This document shows positions 26,594-32,343 of a stretch of DNA of 34,588 nt, piece by piece. The stretch covers positions 1 through 34,588 of the forward strand of contig JBLNBN010000052.1 in the NCBI GenBank assembly GCA_050260015.1, written 5' to 3'. Numbering within the stretch: position 1 is the stretch's first letter; each line of letters opens with the position of its first letter. A program made the translations under genes and the position numbers. The stretch comes from JBLNBN01 sp050260015 (GTDB lineage Bacteria; Bacteroidota; Ignavibacteria; Kapaibacteriales; UBA2268). Below the pieces are notes generated by a model. That model ran no database searches. It worked only from the letters and a program-made list of their open reading frames with translations, and had not been told where the DNA came from.

Positions 26594-26625
26594 ACCGAGA
26601 TAATTTTTTTAAAGTGAAAAAAAAA

Positions 26626-26657
26626 CTTGCAATATCCATTGATTTTTTCGTATATTG
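26626..26657 (+). promoter_or_regulatory. Candidate promoter of the RRM gene
   Basis: CTTG at 26626-26629 and TATATTG at 26651-26657, with 21 bp between, resemble the Bacteroidota -33 (TTTG) and -7 (TAnnTTTG) elements. The outer parts also form a 7-bp inverted repeat (GCAATAT...ATATTGC). Transcription would start near 26664, giving a leader of about 175 nt. Confidence 0.5.
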
Positions 26658-26664
26658 CATTATA

Positions 26665-26840
26665 GTAATTAGAATAATCGAATTATGATTGTAGAACAAG
26701 CATTTAACGACTCAATTAGAGCCTGCCCGAAAATAGTAATCCAGACTTAACGAGCACACGGCGCTTATCCTCGGCTGATAGGGGGGTTGACGTCTTTAAT
26801 TTTAATTGTTTTTTTGAATTTTTTTCTTTTGGGAATTTTT
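26665..26840 (+). promoter_or_regulatory. Long leader of the RRM gene, possible Chlorobi-RRM-like regulatory RNA
   Basis: About 175 nt without any plausible coding frame separate the predicted start site from the RRM start codon. The first part is mixed in composition and the last 50 nt is U-rich. It includes a G-rich segment, GATAGGGGGGTTGA, that is complementary to the 3' UTR. A conserved structured RNA called the Chlorobi-RRM motif is known upstream of RRM genes in Chlorobi and is thought to be bound by the gene product. This leader occupies the same position, but I cannot confirm that it fits the published covariance model. Confidence 0.45.
26770..26790 (+). repeat. Left arm of 21-bp inverted repeat flanking the RRM gene
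   Basis: The core CTCGGCTGATAGGGGG (26770-26785) is exactly complementary to 27207-27222. The pairing continues through 26790 with a single difference at 26786. There is no flanking target-site duplication. Confidence 0.9.
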
Positions 26841-27131
26841 ATGAATATTTACGTAGGTAACTTACCTTACAGCGCTAAGGAAGATCAAATAAGAGAACTT
26901 TTTGCTCAGTACGGCGACGTACAATCCGTTAAACTTGTTGCGGACCGCGACACCGGCAGAATGAAAGGCTTCGGTTTCGTTGAAATGTCCGACGATACTG
27001 GCGCTCGCGCCATCGAAGCTCTCGATAACTTCGAGCTTAACGGTCGTAGCCTGAAAGTGAACGAAGCTCGCCCCCGCGAAGAGCGTCCCGCTTTCAACAG
27101 AGCAGGCGCCGGCGGATACCGCTCCAGGTAA
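26841..27131 (+). CDS. Small RRM-type RNA-binding protein
   Basis: This 96-residue protein consists of one RNA recognition motif (residues 1-78) and a short arginine-rich tail (RPREERPAFNRAGAGGYRSR at the end). RNP2 is IYVGNL (2-7) and RNP1 is KGFGFVEM (about 40-47), with the aromatic residues that stack on RNA bases intact. Such single-RRM proteins in cyanobacteria and Chlorobi/Bacteroidota are abundant, often cold-induced, and bind single-stranded RNA. The ATG at 26841 is chosen because MNIYVGNLPYS is the family N-terminus; the frame continues upstream through 18 non-family hydrophobic residues. GGGAA lies just upstream. The long leader and the inverted repeat around the gene point to RNA-level autoregulation (inference). 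Confidence 0.95.
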   Translation: MNIYVGNLPYSAKEDQIRELFAQYGDVQSVKLVADRDTGRMKGFGFVEMSDDTGARAIEALDNFELNGRSLKVNEARPREERPAFNRAGAGGYRSR

Positions 27132-27201
27132 TTCCGTACCCTGGGCTTCCGCTGTGAATAGCGTATAAGCTCTAAAACGGAAACGCGCTTTCTTACGGTT
27201 C

Positions 27202-27222
27202 TCAATCCCCCTATCAGCCGAG
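27202..27222 (+). repeat. Right arm of 21-bp inverted repeat flanking the RRM gene
   Basis: Located 70 bp after the RRM stop. It pairs with 26770-26790 over 20 of 21 positions, and the odd position (T27206 against G26786) becomes a G-U wobble in the + strand transcript. It is preceded by U/C-rich sequence and followed by no immediate T-run, so it is not an ordinary local terminator hairpin. Confidence 0.9.
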
Positions 27223-27246
27223 AAATTAGTAACCAGCGCTTTTTCC

Positions 27247-27255
27247 TATATTTTG
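27247..27255 (+). promoter_or_regulatory. Candidate -7 promoter element of the FG-GAP gene
   Basis: TATATTTTG resembles the Bacteroidota -7 box TAnnTTTG with one extra T. It would place the transcript start near 27262, about 68 nt before the ATG at 27330. No convincing -33 TTTG is seen at the expected distance, so support is weak. Confidence 0.3.
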
Positions 27256-27270
27256 TCAGCCTTTTTATTT

Positions 27271-27296
27271 AATTTTATAAAAGCAATTTTATAAAA
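27271..27296 (+). repeat. Tandem AT-rich palindromic repeat before the FG-GAP gene
   Basis: AATTTTATAAAA occurs twice (27271-27282 and 27285-27296) separated by GC. Each copy contains the palindrome TTTTATAAAA, and a 12-nt T-run follows. It could form a weak hairpin ending the RRM transcript, or an AT-rich element in the downstream leader. Confidence 0.6.
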
Positions 27297-27329
27297 TTTT
27301 TTTTTATTCTTTTTCTTAGGAGAATCATC

Positions 27330-29969
27330 ATGAAAAGGCTGCTTTTACTCCTTCTCCTCTCTAGCTTCGCCGCGTCCGTCGGGCGCGCGGACGAAATCCT
27401 GCGCCACTGGCAACAGAACGCCGGGTTTACTTATTATAACTCCCCGGGGATACGCTACCAGTTCGCTCATTTTTATCCAGATAAGCCATGTTTTATCAAA
27501 AGCGTTAAGCTTTGGGTCTATAGCCCGAACGGCGGGTCCGCGGACGTGTTTATTCTGGGCCACCAGGCCGGCGACTTCCTTCCCGAAACGTTTTATGCGA
27601 CCGGCAAAACGCTTGCTTCCGCGAAAATCACTATTCCCGGAAAGCCGAACACTGCGCAATCAATAACCGTTAATTTAGAGGAACCGATCTATACGGCCAA
27701 CGACCAGTTTTTCGTCGGCGTATCTAATTTGCAGAACGCTTTTTTGCTATCGGACACCGTGAAGAAAGATCCCTATTGCAACGGCAATCCCGAGGCTGGA
27801 GGCGTCTTTGGGTACCAATCGCTTTTAGGCATAAACGACCAAAACGAAATGCAGTGGAGCATTGGCGGCCTCGCTTACGCGATCGACGTCACCGTTAACT
27901 ATCCGCAGTATTCCAGCCCTAAGTGGCTTGAAAATCAAACCGCATCGTTGGGCCTCAACGAATTCCTGAATAATAAGAGCATTGCCGCAGGCGACATCAA
28001 CCGCGACGGCTTCATCGATCTTCTGATCGACGGCAAGCTGTTTATAAATAATAACGGGGAAGAATACAAGGACGCTAAATTCCTGTGGAACTATGACGCC
28101 GGGCTTAACGTAATGGGCAACGCGTTCGTTGACGCGGACAACGACGGCGATTTGGACATACTGATAATCTACGATAATAACGCTAACCATCAAAAGCATA
28201 AATTATATGTTTACGACGGAGATAAGACGCTAACTCCGAAGGAACTCTCCATCCCCGAAGTAAAGGGCCTTAGCTCCTTTAACTTTGGAGACCTGAATAA
28301 TGACGGCTATCTTGACCTATTTATCGGACAGCTTTGGAGCTACTATGGCGACGAAGGGCCGGACCTCTTGCCGAATTATGTCCTCCTAAGCTCCGGCTCC
28401 GCTACGAATCCCGATTGGATACTCCAGCCTTTGGTTTGCAATACAAACCCGGCCCGGAGAAGCCGCGGTTCGCAGATGATCGATTACGATAACGACGGAG
28501 ATCTCGATATTTACGTCGTTAATTACTACCTCGAAGCCGACGAGCTTTGGGAGAATAAAGGCAATATGTCGTTCGTGGACGTAATCGCTCAAAAGCATAT
28601 CGACGAAAACACCTATAACGGGCAGTTGGGGCATAACCATGGGACAGGCGTCGACTGGTACGACTACGACAACGACGGAGATTTCGATTTGCTTCTTTCG
28701 CAATTTGCACATCCCCGTTTCCTCGCATTCGATCACCGCGGAACGACGATTTACAACAACGCCGGCGCCCCGGCTTACGATTTCTTCGATACTTACGATA
28801 AAGATAAAAAGGCCTCCAAGCTCGGTATCGAATACGAAGAGACCCACGCTGGAGCCGCTTTCGGCGACGTAAATAACGACGCGCTCGCGGACATTATTAC
28901 AACTACATTTTACGATTGCCGCTATATCGATTTATATACTCAAAAGCCCGACCACACATTCGACAACAAAACCTGGGAATATGGGTTGGATAACATCGTA
29001 ACCGGCGAAGACGCTATATGGCTCGACTTCAATAACGACGGCAGGCTCGATCTTGCAGCCGGCAATAAAGGGCAATTCAGGCTCTATAAAAACATGATGG
29101 TCAAGAAGACCAATTACTCCGAGATCGATTTAGCGCCCTCTTCAGGAAATAAATTCGGTATTGGATCGAGGGTCGTACTTTACTCCGGGAATAACGTTCA
29201 AACGCAAATGGTCGGTTCGGGCCGCGGCGTGCGCATGCAAAAGCCCTCGCGCTTGCATTACGGGCTTGCAGACGATGAATTTATAAAGAAAATTGAGGTA
29301 TATTGGAACGGCGCTCCTACGCCTGAAACATTCTATAATATAGAACCGAATAAAGTCGTAACGCTCAAGCAGGGCGAGGCTACCGCGCCGCAAAAGCCCG
29401 CTGCGCCGGCGTTGCTCTCCCCCGCTAATAACGCGCAAAATCAACCGAAGGAAATTACTCTTTCCTGGCAGAAATCTCTTACCGCGATGTCCTATAAACT
29501 GGAAATTGCAAAGGACGAGAACTTTACCAATGTAGTCGACACAAAAACGCTTCCGCCGACTGTCTTATCCTACGGCGCGAAATTGGAATACGACACTCAA
29601 TACTGGTGGCGCGTCGTAGCGTACTATTATGACGTCGCGAGCGATTACAACGCATTTACGTTCAAGACGGTTAAGGAGACTTCCGCCCAGGACGCTCCTA
29701 TCGGCGGCGCGCTCGAAATACTCAGCGTTTACCCGACGCCTGCCGCAGGCCAAACTACTATTTCCATATTCGCGCCGAAGGCTGGCGCAGCCAGCGTATC
29801 TATCGTGGACGCTACCGGAAAGGTAATCAGCTCGGCCTTCGTCGGCTCCTTGAGCGAAGGCATTAATAAAATTAACTGGAACGCTTCCGCGTTGGCTTCC
29901 GGGGTTTACTACCTGAAGCTCGAGCAAGGCCCCGATTCATTCGTCAAGCAAATAGTTATTAAGAAATAA
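27330..29969 (+). CDS. Secreted FG-GAP/VCBS beta-propeller protein with ASPIC/UnbV domain and T9SS sorting signal
   Basis: This 879-residue extracellular protein has a signal peptide ending near ASVGRA (residue 20) and an N-terminal beta domain (30-195). Seven Ca-binding FG-GAP/VCBS repeats follow, near residues 218, 266, 320, 383, 442, 510 and 563 (for example DADNDGDLDILI, DLNNDGYLDLFI, DYDNDGDFDLLL), the number expected for a seven-bladed propeller. Residues ~608-675 match ASPIC/UnbV (VGSGRGVRMQKPSRLHYGL, KKIEVYWNG), as in CRTAC1-type proteins. A fibronectin-III-like domain (~705-785) and a type A T9SS C-terminal domain (VYPTPAAGQTTISI, SGVYYLKL, VKQIVIKK) end the protein. It is therefore predicted to cross the outer membrane by T9SS. 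AGGAG lies 7 nt before the ATG. The ligand is unknown. Confidence 0.95.
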   Translation: MKRLLLLLLLSSFAASVGRADEILRHWQQNAGFTYYNSPGIRYQFAHFYPDKPCFIKSVKLWVYSPNGGSADVFILGHQAGDFLPETFYATGKTLASAKITIPGKPNTAQSITVNLEEPIYTANDQFFVGVSNLQNAFLLSDTVKKDPYCNGNPEAGGVFGYQSLLGINDQNEMQWSIGGLAYAIDVTVNYPQYSSPKWLENQTASLGLNEFLNNKSIAAGDINRDGFIDLLIDGKLFINNNGEEYKDAKFLWNYDAGLNVMGNAFVDADNDGDLDILIIYDNNANHQKHKLYVYDGDKTLTPKELSIPEVKGLSSFNFGDLNNDGYLDLFIGQLWSYYGDEGPDLLPNYVLLSSGSATNPDWILQPLVCNTNPARRSRGSQMIDYDNDGDLDIYVVNYYLEADELWENKGNMSFVDVIAQKHIDENTYNGQLGHNHGTGVDWYDYDNDGDFDLLLSQFAHPRFLAFDHRGTTIYNNAGAPAYDFFDTYDKDKKASKLGIEYEETHAGAAFGDVNNDALADIITTTFYDCRYIDLYTQKPDHTFDNKTWEYGLDNIVTGEDAIWLDFNNDGRLDLAAGNKGQFRLYKNMMVKKTNYSEIDLAPSSGNKFGIGSRVVLYSGNNVQTQMVGSGRGVRMQKPSRLHYGLADDEFIKKIEVYWNGAPTPETFYNIEPNKVVTLKQGEATAPQKPAAPALLSPANNAQNQPKEITLSWQKSLTAMSYKLEIAKDENFTNVVDTKTLPPTVLSYGAKLEYDTQYWWRVVAYYYDVASDYNAFTFKTVKETSAQDAPIGGALEILSVYPTPAAGQTTISIFAPKAGAASVSIVDATGKVISSAFVGSLSEGINKINWNASALASGVYYLKLEQGPDSFVKQIVIKK

Positions 29970-29989
29970 CTTGCTGGACTTTTATAAAG

Positions 29990-30020
29990 AAAGGACGAAC
30001 CCGAAAGAGTTCGTCCTTTT
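29990..30020. terminator. Intrinsic terminator between the FG-GAP gene and the coiled-coil protein gene
   Basis: An 11-bp perfect stem AAAGGACGAAC (29990-30000) / GTTCGTCCTTT (30009-30019) with loop CCGAAAGA, followed by TTTTATTTTT on the + strand. The A-rich left flank gives a weaker U-tract on the minus strand, so it may serve both convergent genes. Confidence 0.9.
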
Positions 30021-30041
30021 TATTTTTCATCCTGATTCGTA

Positions 30042-31406
30042 TTAATCGCGGCTTACTAAAAGCTCCGTTCTATACGAACCGCCGGACATTACGTCGTTGA
30101 TATCCATTTCGTATTTGTTGGAAGCGGAACCGAGCTCGAAGCATGAGCTGTTGCGCTCGACGTTGAACCCGTTGGGTACGATTATAAATCCTTGCTTTGT
30201 TCGGAATTCCATGATTGGGCTCTTTCCGCCCATCCTTCTGAATGCATTGCGCCAGAAAGGATATTTTGCAAAGAGCAGGGTAGGAAGATTCTTTTTAACG
30301 GGCAATTCAAAGTTTCGCTCACGTATTCCCTTTACCGCATCTATTGTCTCGCCGCTTTTAACGTTAAATATATTATAGGAAACGATCAGCGCTACCCTAC
30401 CGAAGAAAATAGCGGCGATAAGCAGGACGAGAAGAGCCAGTCCAATTATTATTAACAAGATCAATAATAATGGATTGGAGGATAGATTATTAAAGAAAAT
30501 CAGGATATTCGCCCAGAACGAATTATTGCTGGCCATAAGCTCGATATTAGTACGGAATTGCTTGATCTCCTGCCGTATCGCTTCCGCGTTGTCGCGCGCG
30601 CACTCCGAGGCGCTTGCGTCCAGCCTGGCGGCGAGCGCGTCGCCGGTCTCGAGGTATTCGCTTATCGACGGCAGATGCTGCCTGTACTGCCTGTAATATT
30701 TCCCTGCGGAGTCCAGGAAGGGTTTATCCCTTTCCATTGATTTTAGCGTTAGCACGTAATTGTTCTTAAGCAACTCGGCCACGTTGCATTCAGTTTGCTG
30801 CAGGGAATCCTGCAGAGATTGCGGCAATTTAGCTGCGATGTCGCCCGAAACCTGGTTTGGCGCCAATAGGTCAAGCATTCTTCGTACGGAATTGCGACTC
30901 ATTTCCAGATTGTCCGCCGCCTTACGTGTTTCGTCGGTCAATTTCGCGTTTGAACGTTTTAAAGCCGAACGCTCGCCCTCGAGCTTGGAAATTCGTTGCT
31001 GCAATATGACCACGTATTTCCTCAAGCTGTCCGCGACCACGATTACGCTGTCGCGGGCGCTTTCCGCGGCCTGCCGCATCCCCGTCTCGACGTTTAGCTT
31101 GCCCCGCGTAGCTTCGGTTTCCTGTATCTGCCTTTGATAATTTTCATAATCGGCGAGCTTTTCCTGCGCGCGGGTCTTCCAGGACCTCACGACTTTTTGG
31201 TACTGCGCGCCGAATCGATTATCGGAAAGATTGATAATGTCCTGCAGCACATTTATTTGGCTGGGATTCAAATCTTTTGTCGATGCGTTCAGCACAGGAT
31301 TGATCCTGGAAAGGTAATTCTGGAATTCCGTCTCCGGGCTTTGCGCGTAATTTGCAAGGAAAGCCAGGAAAAGCGCGACAAACGCGCCTATGAATATCTT
31401 TTTCAT
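30042..31406 (-). CDS. Uncharacterised coiled-coil protein with signal peptide and single transmembrane span
   Basis: This 454-residue protein belongs to no family I recognise. A signal peptide (MKKIFIGAFVALFLAFLANYAQS) is followed by a long helical region (about 60-290) with strong coiled-coil character (QRQIQETEATRGKLN, VVILQQRISKLEGERSALKR). A long hydrophobic span (NPLLLILLIIIGLALLVLLI, about 297-325) comes next, then a ~125-residue C-terminal domain (FELPVKKNLPTLLFAKYPFW, IMEFRTKQGFIIVPNGF). If the signal is cleaved, the coiled coil is periplasmic and the C-terminal domain cytoplasmic. AAAGGAG sits at good distance from the ATG at 31406. The gene begins 2 bp after the upstream lipoprotein stop, so the pair is an operon and probably a functional unit. 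Confidence 0.88.
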   Translation of the reverse strand: MKKIFIGAFVALFLAFLANYAQSPETEFQNYLSRINPVLNASTKDLNPSQINVLQDIINLSDNRFGAQYQKVVRSWKTRAQEKLADYENYQRQIQETEATRGKLNVETGMRQAAESARDSVIVVADSLRKYVVILQQRISKLEGERSALKRSNAKLTDETRKAADNLEMSRNSVRRMLDLLAPNQVSGDIAAKLPQSLQDSLQQTECNVAELLKNNYVLTLKSMERDKPFLDSAGKYYRQYRQHLPSISEYLETGDALAARLDASASECARDNAEAIRQEIKQFRTNIELMASNNSFWANILIFFNNLSSNPLLLILLIIIGLALLVLLIAAIFFGRVALIVSYNIFNVKSGETIDAVKGIRERNFELPVKKNLPTLLFAKYPFWRNAFRRMGGKSPIMEFRTKQGFIIVPNGFNVERNSSCFELGSASNKYEMDINDVMSGGSYRTELLVSRD

Positions 31407-31408
31407 CG

Positions 31409-31933
31409 TTAATCTCCTTTCTTCGGAGTTTCTTGCCCAAAAGGCTTCCACTCTTCATCGTCATCGTAAAACACCCATTTTCCATTTAAGTTCGAAGCTG
31501 AAAGCATTAGCTTGCTGCCCGTTATTTCAAATACGGGGGCGGTTATTGATTTCATTTTATTCGGCAGCTCGAATTCTTCGAATTTTGACTCGGCCCCCTC
31601 CGGGTCAGTTATCATGTAAAGGTGCGAAAAGTTCTCCGCAATCAAGAAGTAAATCCCCCGGATTTTCGCTATTGCCACGGGAATGCCCTGCTTTGGCGCA
31701 ATATTTTCCTTTAGCAAAATAGGATTCAGGTAGATATTCTCCCCCGTTTCGATCATCGTAACGACCGCGTTACCCCCGATCATAAACGTTGAGGGGCACT
31801 CGTCGCCGACGCAGCCAAGCCTCTGGGACCTGACGCATGTCATGCACGTTTGCTCGAACGGCAATTTTTGCGACGCGCATCCGGCAAGGACAGCCGCCGA
31901 TAAAACAATTAAACTTCGTAGCAAGTTCTTCAT
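31409..31933 (-). CDS. Uncharacterised lipoprotein with four-cysteine cluster
   Basis: This 174-residue predicted lipoprotein has a signal peptide MKNLLRSLIVLSAAVLAGC with Cys19 in the lipobox (LAGC). Four cysteines follow at once: Cys30-x2-Cys33-x7-Cys41-x4-Cys46, a spacing that suits a disulphide knot or a small metal site. The remainder is beta-rich (GNAVVTMIETGENIYL, FLIAENFSHLYMITDPEG, FEITGSKLMLSASNLNGKWVFY), reminiscent of repeated strand-turn units, and ends in an acidic/lysine tail. I recognise no family. It is the first gene of a pair with the coiled-coil membrane protein (2 bp apart), suggesting they act together in the envelope. Confidence 0.87.
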   Translation of the reverse strand: MKNLLRSLIVLSAAVLAGCASQKLPFEQTCMTCVRSQRLGCVGDECPSTFMIGGNAVVTMIETGENIYLNPILLKENIAPKQGIPVAIAKIRGIYFLIAENFSHLYMITDPEGAESKFEEFELPNKMKSITAPVFEITGSKLMLSASNLNGKWVFYDDDEEWKPFGQETPKKGD

Positions 31934-32157
31934 AATCGACCTAATGATTATTATACTTATAATTCTGTCATTAGAACGTAAAAATGAACCATAAATTATA
32001 TTTTTTTTGATTTTACCGAATATTTAGCTCTCTTGGCATAATTACTGCTTTATAGGTAATTACTTAAGTTTGAAAAAAACAGGCAAATATTAATTTTCGC
32101 ATTGTCGCTGTTAGCGCTACAAACCATTATTCTAATTTTCTAATAATATATGTGGAA

Positions 32158-32189
32158 AAATATCGATGAACAGATTATAATCGATATTT
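32158..32189. repeat. 10-bp perfect inverted repeat, candidate operator
   Basis: AAATATCGAT (32158-32167) and ATCGATATTT (32180-32189) are separated by 12 nt. The dyad lies about 155 bp before the GEVED start codon and upstream of its candidate promoter, with no T-run typical of a terminator. Binding-site function is inference. Confidence 0.55.
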
Positions 32190-32264
32190 AACGGTAAGGT
32201 CTTATCCAGTAACTAGTTGTAATTGTTTATATTATTTTCACAGTGAATTAATTATTATTACCTG

Positions 32265-32272
32265 TAACTTTG
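32265..32272 (+). promoter_or_regulatory. Candidate -7 promoter element of the GEVED gene
   Basis: TAACTTTG is an exact match to the Bacteroidota -7 consensus TAnnTTTG and would give a leader of about 65 nt. A good -33 TTTG at 17-23 bp upstream is missing, so this is tentative. Confidence 0.35.
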
Positions 32273-32343
32273 CCATATTTTTGTTGTTTATAGTTCAGTC
32301 CAAGGGACTAATTTTTGTATTACGCTCTTTTTAGGAGTTATTT

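Larger units (their letters stand above)
31934..32343. other. AT-rich intergenic region (410 bp) between divergent genes
   Basis: No coding frame is supported. It should hold promoters for the divergent lipoprotein pair (-) and the GEVED gene (+). CTAATGA/TCATTAG (31941-31947 and 31968-31974) brackets the likely minus-strand promoter. AAATATCGAT/ATCGATATTT forms a 10-bp inverted repeat at 32158-32189. TAACTTTG at 32265-32272 matches a -7 box. A small AGTCC-AAG-GGACT hairpin (32297-32309) lies in the presumed leader, and AGGAG precedes the ATG at 32344. No tRNA or mobile element is seen. Confidence 0.6.

Noticed and set aside
26756..27245. RRM gene as a transposable cassette with terminal inverted repeats
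   Set aside because: No target-site duplication next to the 21-bp arms; the shared GCGCTT nearby lies at unequal distances (4 vs 13 bp) and is short. Not excluded, but not supported.
31934..32343. tRNA or other known structured RNA in the longest intergenic gap
   Set aside because: No cloverleaf-type pairing or CCA-compatible end was found; only short AT-rich dyads.
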